In this document: positions 1-7,754 of the stretch, piece after piece
Numbering within the stretch: the first letter of the stretch is position 1
Layout: each line of letters begins with the position of its first letter
Source of the DNA: CAZSVE01 sp964610175
Lineage (GTDB): Bacteria; Pseudomonadota; Gammaproteobacteria; HK1
Assembly (NCBI GenBank): GCA_964610175.1
Contig: CAZSVE010000066.1
Location: forward strand, 1 to 17,104
Reading direction: 5' to 3'
Length of the DNA: 17,104 nt
Program-made: the position numbers and the translations under genes
The notes under the pieces: model-generated
Databases searched by the model: none
What the model saw: the letters and a program-made list of their open reading frames with translations, nothing else
What the model was told of the DNA's origin: nothing

Positions 1-19
1 TCGCGGCAACGGGGAGGGA

Positions 20-1606
20 GTGGCGCAAGCCTCTCCCTTACCCAATACATGTTCCAGCTTGCCCCCAAAGGAGATTTCTGCTTTGTCGACCACCCTGAAA
101 ATCTTCTCGTGCGAGAAGATGAAACCGACACGTCGTTTGGTGAGTGAACTAAAACAGGTGTTTCCCAGTGTCGAAGCCGGAAGTTTGCTGTGTCGTTTAT
201 GTTATTTGGATACTTTCGACTGGCGTTTGTACAACCGAGGCTGGGTATTGGAGGTGCTTGGGGAAAAAGGAGAAACTCGACTTGTATGGCGCGACATGAA
301 TAGTGGTCATATTCATGGCATCGTTCGGGTCGATAGCGTTCCGGTGTTTTCCAAGGATTTGCCCAAGGGGAATCACTGGACGCAATTGGGCGAAATCTTG
401 GATGAGCGTGCGCTGATGTCGGTGGTGTGCAGCGATATCGAAGGACAGCGGGTAGTGCTGCGCAATGGCGAAGGCAAGACCGTGGTGGGCATGGAATTAC
501 ATTCGGCAGACGATAATGACTGGGTAAGTGTGAAAGGATCTCGTGGATTCGAGAAGGGATTGAAAAAGGCGTTGGACGTCATCGAGTCGAAGTTCCATTG
601 TGAAGAACCAGCCATCGACCCCGCGCAGAAAGCGTTCGAGACCGGGAAACGCAAACCGGGAACCTACCAGCCAAAGCCACCTTCCGGCAATGACCCGACC
701 ATCCGCACCGATGAAGCCTGTAAGGAGATCCTGATGCACCTGATTGGCATCATGTGCGAGAACGAGTCGGGTATCCGAAAGCAAATCGATACTGAATTTC
801 TGCACGATTTTCGCGTTGCCGTTCGTCGTAGTCGTTCCTTGCTCGGCCAGGTCAAGGGTATTTTTCCAAAACCGCGTGAACAACGCTTTCGCCGTGAGCT
901 TGCCTGGCTGCAGGAGATTACCGGACCGCTGCGCGACATGGATGTCTATCTGCTGGAGTTTTCACGATTGCAGCGAGAACTGCCCGCCGACAAACGTCAG
1001 GATCTATTACCGATGCGGACGTTCCTGATCGACCGCCAACGCCGAGCCCACCGGGATCTGATACGGGCGCTGGATTCATCGCGCTACCGAACCTTCGTCC
1101 GGGATTGGCGCGCCTTTCTCGAAAGGTCGGCTCCTCGGTACACTTCCCTGCCCAACGCATCGACGCCCATAGCAGAGATGGCCCGCGAACGTATTTCGAA
1201 ACTTTTTCGCCAGGCAATCCGCGAGGGCGAGGCCATCACCGATACCAACCCGGCGACGGATCTCCACGAGTTACGCAAGACCTGCAAGAAACTACGCTAT
1301 CTGCTGGAATTTTTCGGTGGCCTGTTTTCAGCGAAAAAGATCGATACCATCATCAAAGCGCTCAAGGTACTGCAGGACAACCTCGGCACCTATCAGGATC
1401 TGCAGGTACAGCAGGAATCATTACTTGGGTTCGAGAAGTCCATGAGTGAAGAAGGGGCATTGGCAAGTACCACCAGCAGTGCCATGGAGGCGTTGGTTAC
1501 CGTGTTCGCCGAACGGGAACAACTAGTACGCAGTGAATTTTCCGCTCGATTCGAGGTCTTCTCCAAGGAAAACAAGAAGTTGTTCAAAACCCTGTTTCGA
1601 TCATGA
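20..1606 (+). CDS. CYTH-like/CHAD domain protein (polyphosphate-binding family)
   Basis: A 528-residue protein. The C-terminal half (about 230-528) is a CHAD domain: a helical bundle rich in basic residues, with the two characteristic histidine/arginine helices LHDFRVAVRRSR (H262) and DLHELRKTCKKLRYLLEFF (H416). CHAD domains bind inorganic polyphosphate through such basic surfaces. The N-terminal half (about 15-192) resembles a degenerate CYTH/triphosphate-tunnel domain (YLDTFDWRLYNRGWVLEV matches the usual 'YYDT..RL...G..LR' strand pair), but the metal-binding ExExK motif is not visible, so catalysis is doubtful. The GTG at 20 is an uncertain start. The purine-rich GGAGG at 13-17 is only 2 bases away, and the frame stays open to the left edge, so the gene may begin outside the window. 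An ATG at 119 is in frame but would remove the first CYTH strand. A ParA gene follows after 10 bases, so the two are probably cotranscribed. Confidence 0.88.
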   Translation: MAQASPLPNTCSSLPPKEISALSTTLKIFSCEKMKPTRRLVSELKQVFPSVEAGSLLCRLCYLDTFDWRLYNRGWVLEVLGEKGETRLVWRDMNSGHIHGIVRVDSVPVFSKDLPKGNHWTQLGEILDERALMSVVCSDIEGQRVVLRNGEGKTVVGMELHSADDNDWVSVKGSRGFEKGLKKALDVIESKFHCEEPAIDPAQKAFETGKRKPGTYQPKPPSGNDPTIRTDEACKEILMHLIGIMCENESGIRKQIDTEFLHDFRVAVRRSRSLLGQVKGIFPKPREQRFRRELAWLQEITGPLRDMDVYLLEFSRLQRELPADKRQDLLPMRTFLIDRQRRAHRDLIRALDSSRYRTFVRDWRAFLERSAPRYTSLPNASTPIAEMARERISKLFRQAIREGEAITDTNPATDLHELRKTCKKLRYLLEFFGGLFSAKKIDTIIKALKVLQDNLGTYQDLQVQQESLLGFEKSMSEEGALASTTSSAMEALVTVFAEREQLVRSEFSARFEVFSKENKKLFKTLFRS

Positions 1607-1616
1607 GCGAAAAACA

Positions 1617-2360
1617 GTGAAAACACTGGCAACTTACAATATCAAGGGGGGCGTGGGCAAAACCGCCACTGCCGTCAATCTGGCCTATCTGTCTGCTCGG
1701 GAGGGATATCGCACGGCAATATGGGATTTGGATCCCCAGGGAGCGGCTTCGTTCTATTTTCGTATCAAGCCGAAAATAAAAGGCGGCGCGGATGCACTGC
1801 TGAACAAACGACGTGAACTCGACGACATATTGAAGGAGACGGACTTCCCGGGGCTCGATTTGATCCCAGCGGATTTTTCCTATCGCCACCTGGATCTTTC
1901 CTTGGGCGAAATCAAAAAACCCAACAAACAACTGCACCGACTGATACGGCCCCTTTCCAGGGAATATGATTTTTTGTTTCTGGATTGTGCTCCCAGTATC
2001 TCCCTGGTATCCGAGTCGGTGTTCCATGCCTCGGATACCCTCCTGGTGCCCATGATCCCCACGACGCTATCTTTACGCACCTATAAGCAACTATTGAAGT
2101 ATTTCGAAGGGGTCGATTTGCCCAATCCGGATTTGCTGGCGTTTTTCTCCATGGTGGATATACGCAAGCGGTTACATAAGGACATCGTCGATCAGACTGT
2201 CGCGCAACACCCTTCCATTCTCAAAACGACAATCCCTTATGCCTCCCAGATTGAGCGGATGGGCGTATTCCGCGCCCCCATCGCTACCTACGCCGGTGAA
2301 ACGATCCCGGCCGAGGCCTACAAAAACCTTTGGGAAGAGATAAAAAAACGTATCTTCTAG
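1617..2360 (+). CDS. ParA/MinD-family ATPase without a ParB partner
   Basis: From GTG 1617 this is a 247-residue deviant-Walker P-loop ATPase. The Walker A motif NIKGGVGKT has the signature lysine K10 and P-loop lysine K15. Walker A' is DLDPQGAAS (D39), and Walker B is the hydrophobic strand ending LFLDCAPS. ParA-family proteins dimerise on ATP, bind DNA or membrane non-specifically, and position plasmids, chromosomes or protein complexes. The open frame extends upstream to 1533, but those 28 residues overlap the end of the CHAD gene and precede the first conserved strand (KTLATYN), so the GTG is preferred. No strong ribosome-binding site is seen, and coupling to the CHAD stop 10 bases upstream is plausible. 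No ParB, parS-like site or replication gene lies nearby, which argues for an orphan positioning ATPase rather than a partition locus. Confidence 0.9.
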   Translation: MKTLATYNIKGGVGKTATAVNLAYLSAREGYRTAIWDLDPQGAASFYFRIKPKIKGGADALLNKRRELDDILKETDFPGLDLIPADFSYRHLDLSLGEIKKPNKQLHRLIRPLSREYDFLFLDCAPSISLVSESVFHASDTLLVPMIPTTLSLRTYKQLLKYFEGVDLPNPDLLAFFSMVDIRKRLHKDIVDQTVAQHPSILKTTIPYASQIERMGVFRAPIATYAGETIPAEAYKNLWEEIKKRIF

Positions 2361-2384
2361 CTGATCGAAAAGGCAGGGCTTCCT

Positions 2385-2504
2385 TATTTCGTTTATTTCC
2401 CGCTCTCATCTTCGCAAACGGGGCAAGTTTTACGAAGCGACAGTTTTTCTTTATCGACACAATGCCGGGTCATGCTTTGTCGGCTCGAGGTGAAGCCTCG
2501 CTAG
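2385..2504 (+). repeat. Dispersed structured intergenic repeat, copy A
   Basis: First of five related elements in the window (the others are at 3362, 5503, 6118 and 16861). Read on the minus strand, all share the order CTAGCGAAGC, then CCGACAAAGCATGACCCGGC, then a TAAAGCAAAA block, CGTTTCGTAAAA, a TTTGCGAAG block, and end in GGGAAATAAACRAARTA. Copy A begins in TTATTTCGTTTATTTCCC and ends in the CTAG that supplies the stop codon of the phosphatidyltransferase gene. Its CGAGG/CCTCG arm pair replaces the GCGAAG/CTTCGC pair of copy D. Confidence 0.8.
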
Positions 2505-3052
2505 GGATGTAACGCCTTTCTGGTCTTTCCAACCCATTCGATAAGATAGATGGTCCCACTAAGTACGGTCGTCACGAAGACCAGTGCCACCAAAATACTT
2601 TGCAATCCGTGCCAGGAAAGCCCTGTACCCTCGAAAAACATCACAGCGAGCGCCAGCAATATTTGGATAACGGTATTCAGTTTGCTAAATAAGTTCGGCC
2701 GCACTTCCAATCGTTGCGTAATAGCTTGATAAGCGGCTGCCCAGCCTACGATGATGGCATCGCGCAAGATAATCAATCCCACCAACCATAGCGGGATAAG
2801 GGAAAGCCCGCCAAGCGTAATGAATGTCGCTAGAAGAAGCGTCTTGTCCGCCAGGGGATCCAATATACTCCCCAAGCGACTTTTCCAACCGTAGCGCTTT
2901 GCCAGGAAACCATCCACTCCATCGGACAATCCGGCGACGAAAAAAACCCCCAGCGCCAGGAGATACTCATTGAAGATGAGAAACAGTACCACGGGTGGTG
3001 TCAGCAGAAATCGGAGCCCTGTAATCAGGTTTGGAATATGACGTCTATCCAC
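2501..3052 (-). CDS. CDP-alcohol phosphatidyltransferase (PgsA-like)
   Basis: A 183-residue integral membrane enzyme. It carries the CDP-alcohol phosphotransferase signature D-x2-D-G-x2-A-(K/R)-x8-G-x3-D-x3-D in DGVDGFLAKR...GSILDPLAD (D44, D47, G48, A51, G61, D65, D69). In this family the four aspartates bind the metal ions and CDP-diacylglycerol. About five to six hydrophobic segments follow, the normal topology. The size and the N-terminal HIPNLITGLRF fit the PgsA/phosphatidylglycerophosphate-synthase group, but the acceptor alcohol cannot be fixed from the sequence, and a cardiolipin- or phosphatidyl-inositol-phosphate-type synthase is possible. The start is GTG at 3052 with no clear ribosome-binding site. 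The TAG stop lies inside repeat copy A. It stands alone on this strand, 497 bases downstream of cobT. Confidence 0.88.
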   Translation of the reverse strand: MDRRHIPNLITGLRFLLTPPVVLFLIFNEYLLALGVFFVAGLSDGVDGFLAKRYGWKSRLGSILDPLADKTLLLATFITLGGLSLIPLWLVGLIILRDAIIVGWAAAYQAITQRLEVRPNLFSKLNTVIQILLALAVMFFEGTGLSWHGLQSILVALVFVTTVLSGTIYLIEWVGKTRKALHP

Positions 3053-3361
3053 AATCGAATATAACTACCGAATGCTGGCATGGAACTGTAGGTAAGAAAT
3101 TCAGGATGGCCTGCAACGATAAACGACGCATGGTCGTTTCCACTCTTCGATCGCTAGATTCAAGCCGGATTCATAAATGTATCATGACTAAAACCAACAA
3201 TAACATATATTCATGTCCATTGATGCAGATGCGAGCGTTGTGAGGGGGATAGGGAGCAAACCTGACGAACAACGATCAAGGCCTGCATTCACCACCATAA
3301 AAACAATACGTGGTTACACATCACCGTACCGTGCGTTCGCCGGGAAAAAAGATTCACTGCC
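3053..3361. other. Gene-free stretch upstream of the phosphatidyltransferase gene
   Basis: No convincing gene is seen in this AT-richer stretch between the phosphatidyltransferase start and repeat copy B. It holds a perfect hairpin at 3121-3139 (AAACGAC, 5-base loop GCATG, GTCGTTT). The promoter of the phosphatidyltransferase gene should lie here, but I cannot single out -35 and -10 boxes. Short open frames here have poor codon character. Confidence 0.5.
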
Positions 3362-3460
3362 AGCAAAACTTTGCTAGAGCATGATTTAGCATCGGTAAAG
3401 CAAAATGGGGGCTCTGTAGAACCTAACCCATCAGCAAAGCTGAACGGGAAATAAACAAAG
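3362..3460 (-). repeat. Dispersed structured intergenic repeat, copy B
   Basis: A diverged copy of the five-member family. It keeps GCATGATTTAGCATCGGTAA, the GCAAAA block and the terminal GGGAAATAAACAAAGTA. Its first dyad is AGCAAAACTTTGCT where copy D has GCGAAGCTTCGC, so both arms changed together. Its last dyad TCAGC-AAA-GCTGA matches ATCAGC-GAA-GCTGAT of copy D. It lies between the cobT stop and the phosphatidyltransferase start. Confidence 0.72.
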
Positions 3461-3549
3461 TATCGGCATTCGTCTCGTCGATAGCTTTCCAACCGACACG
3501 GAATGTATCGAATTTCTGCTGTGCTTTCTTCCCTCTACCAAATCATGTC

Positions 3550-5463
3550 TCATCGGCCGGGAGCAGGGCCTCGCTGATTATCGAATAGTTTTGCCAGCTC
3601 CTCCATCATGGTGCCGCCGAGTTGTTCTGCGTCTACCAAGGTTACGGCACGGTGGTAATATTTCGCCACATCGTGCCTCATCCCGATGGCTAAAAGTTCT
3701 ACAGGACTTTTTTCCTCGATATATTCGACGACCTGATGAAGGTGCCGATCCAGATAATTGGGAGAATTTGCCAGCAAGGTAGCGTCATCGACAGGTGTAC
3801 CGTCGCTGATCACCATCAAAATACGCCGTTGTTCATAACGTCCGAGTAACCGCTGATGTGCCCACAATAGGGCCTCGCCATCGATATTTTCCTTAAGCAA
3901 CCCTTCGCGCAGCATAAGCCCGAGATTCTTACGCGCACGGCGCCATGAGCTATCCACCGATTTGTAAATGATATGACGAAGTTCGTTGAGGCGACCTGGA
4001 GCTGGCTTTTCCCCTGTCTCCGTCCAGCGTTCCCAAGCACGTCCTCCCTTCCAGGTTCGTGTGGTAAAACCAAGGACCTCCGTTTTGACCCCACAGCGCT
4101 CCAGGGTGCGAGTCAAGACATCGGCGCTGATTGCCGCAAGGGTAATGGGGCGCCCCCGCATGGATCCCGAGTTATCGATCAATAGCGTTACCACGGTATC
4201 TCGGAATGGCGTCTCTTTTTCCCGTTTATAAGATAGCGAGTTGGCGGGATTGGCAATGATGCGCGCAAGCCGTGACGCATCGAGTAATCCTTCTTCCTGA
4301 TCGAACTCCCAGGAACGGGCCTGCTGCGCGAGCAATCGACGTTGCAGGCGATTGGCGAGAGGTCCGATAACTCTATGCAACATCGCCAATTCCCGATCCA
4401 GTTTCCGGCGCAGACCGATAAGTTCCCGTGCATCGCAGATCTCGGCAGCATCCACTACCTCATCGAAATCCAGGGTATACATGCGATATCCTTCTCGACT
4501 TGGCGGTTCGTTGTGGGAAAAACCGTGACCGGTGTACTCCTTTAGTTCCTCGCTGTCCTCATCCATGTAGTCTTCGGCAACATCGAATTCATCCTGCGGC
4601 GTCTCGCCGAGACCTGGATCTTCCGTGAGCCCATCCGAGGTATCTACACTATCCATGGGATCGATCTCGGATGGTGGTTCCCCCGAACCGGGTTGATCCT
4701 TTTCCTGTTCCAAGGTGTTCTTGCCTTCCTCCTGCGTCCGAAATTCGATTCGCGCATCTTCTCCCGTTCTAGAGGCTTCCGTGGAAAAACCCAGTGTCTT
4801 GAGAATGGTGCGAGACACCATGGAAAAGGCATATTGGTCTTGGATCGCGAGCGAAAGATCCGGAAGTAAACCGCCGATCTCCGGCAACAGATATTCATCC
4901 CACGATTTCATGAAATTTTGAGCGGTATCGGGTGGCGAACTGCCTTCGACTGCTTTGCGGACCAACAGTCTCATGGCTTCCGGAAGTCGCCAGGGATCGC
5001 GTTGGGTAGCGTCGAGGTTGAGGGCGAGACAGCGTTCTTCCCAGGCATTGGCAAGATTCGAGGCAACACCAGTCATTCGGCGCGTACCTAACGCCTCATA
5101 ACGGACTTGTTCCAACGCATCGAAAAGCATCCGCGCCTCTACATCCACTGGTGCCAGGGCGTTGTGCAAACGGGGATCGTGATAAGCAAAGCGCAGCGCG
5201 ACGGTGTCCGTTTCCCCTCGAATCCGTGCAATCTCCCGCGGGTGAGGGACTGGCGAGGGGGCGTAAATACTAACCTCTGCGCCAGAGTTGTTCGTCTTTT
5301 CCTTTTCGAAAGGTAGCTTTACCTCCGAAGGGGTATAGCTACGAATCTTTGTGCTGAAAGCCGCTCCATCCTCTTCGAAGGACAGCCTTATGTCATTGCG
5401 TTTCGCGATGGCCCGGCAAGCCGCGGAGGTTACGCGGCGTAATTGTTCCCTTTTGGTTTCCAA
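3550..5463 (-). CDS. cobT: Aerobic-type cobaltochelatase subunit CobT
   Basis: A 637-residue protein, the usual length for CobT. The N-terminal third (about 1-225) is the CobT-specific helical region. Residues about 245-310 form an acidic low-complexity linker. The C-terminus is a von Willebrand A domain with the MIDAS motif DNSGS (D430, S432, S434) and a later acidic loop GTPVDD. In aerobic cobalamin synthesis CobT forms an AAA+/VWA chaperone complex with CobS that drives CobN to insert cobalt into hydrogenobyrinate diamide. Neither CobS nor CobN is encoded in the window, and no cobalamin riboswitch motif is visible upstream. The start appears to be TTG at 5463: an in-frame TAG lies 14 codons upstream with no ATG, GTG or TTG between, and KREQLRRVTSA matches the usual CobT N-terminus. 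No ribosome-binding site is evident. Repeat copy C begins 39 bases upstream of the start. Confidence 0.93.
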   Translation of the reverse strand: METKREQLRRVTSAACRAIAKRNDIRLSFEEDGAAFSTKIRSYTPSEVKLPFEKEKTNNSGAEVSIYAPSPVPHPREIARIRGETDTVALRFAYHDPRLHNALAPVDVEARMLFDALEQVRYEALGTRRMTGVASNLANAWEERCLALNLDATQRDPWRLPEAMRLLVRKAVEGSSPPDTAQNFMKSWDEYLLPEIGGLLPDLSLAIQDQYAFSMVSRTILKTLGFSTEASRTGEDARIEFRTQEEGKNTLEQEKDQPGSGEPPSEIDPMDSVDTSDGLTEDPGLGETPQDEFDVAEDYMDEDSEELKEYTGHGFSHNEPPSREGYRMYTLDFDEVVDAAEICDARELIGLRRKLDRELAMLHRVIGPLANRLQRRLLAQQARSWEFDQEEGLLDASRLARIIANPANSLSYKREKETPFRDTVVTLLIDNSGSMRGRPITLAAISADVLTRTLERCGVKTEVLGFTTRTWKGGRAWERWTETGEKPAPGRLNELRHIIYKSVDSSWRRARKNLGLMLREGLLKENIDGEALLWAHQRLLGRYEQRRILMVISDGTPVDDATLLANSPNYLDRHLHQVVEYIEEKSPVELLAIGMRHDVAKYYHRAVTLVDAEQLGGTMMEELAKLFDNQRGPAPGR

Positions 5464-5502
5464 AGGTAGCTGACAAATAATAGGGTTATCGTTGGGGTGT
5501 AT

Positions 5503-5630
5503 CTAGCGAAGTTTCGTCTCAAACCGAAACCGACAAGGCATGACCCAGCATCGGTAAAGCAAAACTGGCGTTTCGTAAAATTCGACTCATTTGCGAAACT
5601 GAGCGGGGGGGGGAATAAACAAAATAATGG
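5503..5630 (-). repeat. Dispersed structured intergenic repeat, copy C
   Basis: A near-complete copy running from CTAGCGAAGTTTCGT through ACCGACAAGGCATGACCCAG and CGTTTCGTAAAA to AATAAACAAAATAA. It carries an uninterrupted run of nine G at 5605-5613 where other copies have GAGCGGGAAA. It lies directly upstream of the cobT start, between that gene and any promoter further up. Confidence 0.8.
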
Positions 5631-6117
5631 ATACAAATAGGCATCGAGGCTGCAAGATTCCGAATCGAAGCAAGAAATCAGGAGTGCGGCTACGGAGTCA
5701 TTATCGTTATCCTTGAATATGATTCCCACGACGACCGCCTTCTCCTTGATAATATGAAGAGAGGTACTTTGAGGATCTCTGATAATTCAGCTTCTTAGTG
5801 ATTTCTACCAACAAACACGTTGGGAACAACAGAGTTTACTAATATTTCGACTCATGGTTTTTGTCGTTCTCCGAAAGAGAACCACTTTTCCGAGCGCGGC
5901 CTTGGAAAAAGCCTAGCTCTCTACCCGGAAAATCGCCGACGAAACGATCGAAAAATGTAGGTTCGAATGCCCATCGTATTCCATGTTTTTTCGATCCAAA
6001 GATGTCCATATCGATTTCGATCGAGGGAGGAATCTTATCAACTACTCGTTCCGGATCGGATTTCTCTCCTCAGGTAAAATGACATGGCGCAATCGAGATA
6101 AAAATCCCTGATCCCGG
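5631..6117 (-). pseudogene. Probable gene remnants between inverted repeat copies C and D
   Basis: No intact gene is seen, but the minus strand has two open stretches with protein-like composition. From 6069 down to the TAG at 5839-5841 a 76-codon stretch reads with acidic and aromatic residues (for example WAFEPTFFDRFVGDFPGREL). It follows an in-frame TGA, and its only ATG is at 6009, giving 56 residues without a clear ribosome-binding site. A second stretch (about 5650-5800) reads EKAVVVGIIFKDNDNDS and then runs into repeat copy C. I recognise neither family. They could be remnants of a decayed gene or unrecognised small proteins. Repeat copies in opposite orientations border the stretch. 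Confidence 0.35.
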
Positions 6118-6232
6118 TTTACTTCGTTTATTTCTCGATCAGCTTCGCTGATGAGTCAAGTTTTACGAAACGCCGAGTTTGCTTTACCAATGCCGGGTCA
6201 TGCTTTGTCGGTTTGAGGCGAAGCTTCGCTAG
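6118..6232 (+). repeat. Dispersed structured intergenic repeat, copy D
   Basis: The cleanest copy, inverted relative to copy C. It contains the perfect palindrome GCGAAGCTTCGC at its right end, the dyad ATCAGC-TTC-GCTGAT near its left end, and the central TGCCGGGTCATGCTTTGTCG block shared with copy A. It ends in CTAG like copies A and C. Confidence 0.82.
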
Positions 6233-6431
6233 CAGGTATAGTAGCAAAGTATACCCTTTCCGGAAGAGTCATTTTTCGCCATCCTTTCGCGCTTCTCCGG
6301 GATCGAAATCCCTGGGGGAAATTTCGGGAACTTCATCTGTCCGGTACATTATCAGGATTCGGGACCACTTTTCGGCATTTCTTCATCGTTGGATTGGCTA
6401 CGATCCGACCTTGCCGAATTCCCGACAATAG
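6233..6431 (-). pseudogene. Short minus-strand coding-like remnants
   Basis: No full gene is seen. On the minus strand an open stretch from about 6382 to the TGA at 6269-6271 reads AEKWSRILIMYRTDEVPEIS and ends ARKDGEK; from its ATG at 6349 it would be only 26 residues. Just upstream, another frame reads GRIVANPTMKK and would join the first if one base were gained or lost near 6385. This suggests a frameshifted remnant, possibly of the same lost gene as the stretches at 5631-6117. The family is not recognised. Confidence 0.28.
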
Positions 6432-6614
6432 TTACCACCCCTTACCAATGAAGTGTGCCCTGTATTCGTTACCATGAAGCATGTCCCATAACTTGTCCGT
6501 TACCTCATGTGCTGTCACCAACAGCCGATAAGTTCCGTCAATCTCCGACATTTCATGGAAACCCACGTCACCGTAATGCCGCAAAATCAGCCCTACCATG
6601 TCATCGTACTTCAA
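6432..6614 (-). CDS. Possible small protein of 60 residues, unknown function
   Basis: An open frame from TTG 6614 to TAA 6432 with realistic composition (MKYDDMVGLILRHYGDVGFH, then DKLWDMLHGNEYRAHFIGKGW at the end). It has no recognisable domain, signal peptide or membrane segment. No good ribosome-binding site precedes the TTG; an internal ATG at 6599 has a weak GAAG 9 bases upstream. If the deacetylase starts at GTG 6615, the two genes are divergent and abut exactly. If the deacetylase starts further upstream, they overlap and this frame is less credible. It may also be the surviving end of a decayed gene that continues into the remnants to its left. Confidence 0.35.
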   Translation of the reverse strand: MKYDDMVGLILRHYGDVGFHEMSEIDGTYRLLVTAHEVTDKLWDMLHGNEYRAHFIGKGW

Positions 6615-7652
6615 GTGATCAGAATACTGCTTTGGTTAGTGGGATCCTTCAGTGTCGTCTCGGCAGAAACGCAAAAGCAGGAAAATAATACCCTTTCACA
6701 TTCGCCACTGCGCATAACATCCGATCAAGGACCCGATTCATCACATGCCGAGTTATCGAAAAGGCACCCCGAGAAAAAGCACCTCATCGGACATTTGCCC
6801 CAGGTCACGCCTTTTGTCAGCGTCATCGTGGACGATCTCGGTTATCGCCTTGCCGAAGGCATACGAGCGGTCAATCTACCAGGTCCCATAACCCTTTCGA
6901 TTATCCCTCACACGCCTCATGCCCAAAAACTATCGGACCTGGCGCACAGACTCGGCAAAGAGATTCTCCTGCACATGCCCATGGAGTCCAAGGCCAATCA
7001 CTACCTGGAACCCGGTGGCTTGACGACCCGCATGACGCGCGCCGAGTTGATCAAGGCCACACGTGCGGGTATCGACTCCCTCCCCCATGCAAGGGGAATA
7101 AATAATCACATGGGTAGTCTGTTGACTCGTCAGGAAAAACCCATGCGTTGGTTGATGGAAGCCATTCTCCAACACGAAAAAAATCTCTACTTCGTCGACA
7201 GCCGGACAACAGCGGACACGATAGCGGCGACGATGGCGAAACAATACGGCATCCCCACCTTACAACGCGACGTGTTCCTGGACCATGAACCAAACGCAAA
7301 CGCCATCCTGGCCCAGCTCCATCGGATGGTCCGAAAGGCCAGGGCCCAGGGGACGGCGTTAGGGCTTGCGCATCCATATCCCGAAACATTGGACGTATTG
7401 AAACATGCCTTACCACAATTGGAAGATCGAGGCATTACCCTCGTCCCCGTTTCGACACTATTATTGGCGAAGCAAATGCGCCAAGGGCAACAATCCGCCA
7501 AGGACACCAACAAACCCGGTTCGAGCCCCACACAGATGGAATCATCGGACTTCATCAGATGGGTGTTTCCATGGGTACGGTGCGTCGAATCCGCATCGAA
7601 TCGGGTCTGTGGGGATCGAAACACCGTGGAACAGGACAATCCTTCCCGCTGA
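6615..7652 (+). CDS. Secreted divergent polysaccharide deacetylase
   Basis: About 345 residues from GTG 6615. The N-terminus is a signal peptide (VIRILLWLVGSFSVVSA, probable cleavage before ET), then a low-complexity linker, then the divergent polysaccharide deacetylase domain (Pfam 'Polysacc_deac_2' type, NodB-like barrel). Visible motifs are the metal-site strand SVIVDDLGYR, LLHMPME, GINNHMGS, VDSRTT, RDVFLDHE and the late LAHPYPET. Family members are periplasmic and thought to act on envelope polysaccharide, but the substrate is unknown. The open frame extends back to ATG 6507, and ATG 6576 is another option. GTG 6615 is preferred because it puts one arginine directly before the hydrophobic core, although no start has a good ribosome-binding site. 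The last 60 or so residues, after LVPVSTLLLAKQ, form a tail outside the domain. Confidence 0.88.
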   Translation: MIRILLWLVGSFSVVSAETQKQENNTLSHSPLRITSDQGPDSSHAELSKRHPEKKHLIGHLPQVTPFVSVIVDDLGYRLAEGIRAVNLPGPITLSIIPHTPHAQKLSDLAHRLGKEILLHMPMESKANHYLEPGGLTTRMTRAELIKATRAGIDSLPHARGINNHMGSLLTRQEKPMRWLMEAILQHEKNLYFVDSRTTADTIAATMAKQYGIPTLQRDVFLDHEPNANAILAQLHRMVRKARAQGTALGLAHPYPETLDVLKHALPQLEDRGITLVPVSTLLLAKQMRQGQQSAKDTNKPGSSPTQMESSDFIRWVFPWVRCVESASNRVCGDRNTVEQDNPSR

Positions 7653-7680
7653 ACGAGCAGTTTCGGCAATCTGGAACAGG

Positions 7681-7745
7681 TTAGCGCCTCGCGCCAAGAC
7701 CGGAAGGGCGGTAGGGTCTCCTCGGTGCGCGCACCGGCTCTCCCA
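7681..7745. repeat. Second short repeat family, copy 1
   Basis: The block starting AGCGCCTCGCGCCAAGACCG is closely matched at the right window edge by AGCGCTTCGCGCCAAGACTG (17049 onward). Similarity continues through GGGTCT, GCGCAC and GGTTCTC/GGCTCTC. In this copy GCGCC and GGTGCGC arms face each other, but less perfectly than in copy 2. It lies between the convergent deacetylase and lolD genes. Confidence 0.6.
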
Positions 7746-7754
7746 GAATCCTTC

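Noticed and set aside
3031..3243. A 70-codon plus-strand frame upstream of the phosphatidyltransferase
   Set aside because: It starts inside the opposite gene, has no ribosome-binding site and no recognisable composition.
3289..3492. Short minus-strand frames that share a peptide like SFTKRQFCFTDAGSC (also in frames at 5430-5729, 16789-17064 and, on plus, 2330-2512)
   Set aside because: The shared peptide is only the translation of the dispersed repeat. Starts and ends differ in each case, and stems covary instead of codons, so the repeat is not a protein domain.
5464..5860. Cobalamin riboswitch upstream of cobT
   Set aside because: I looked for the conserved B12-box (GCCACTG) and the associated conserved loops and found none; the region is repeat copy C and gene remnants.
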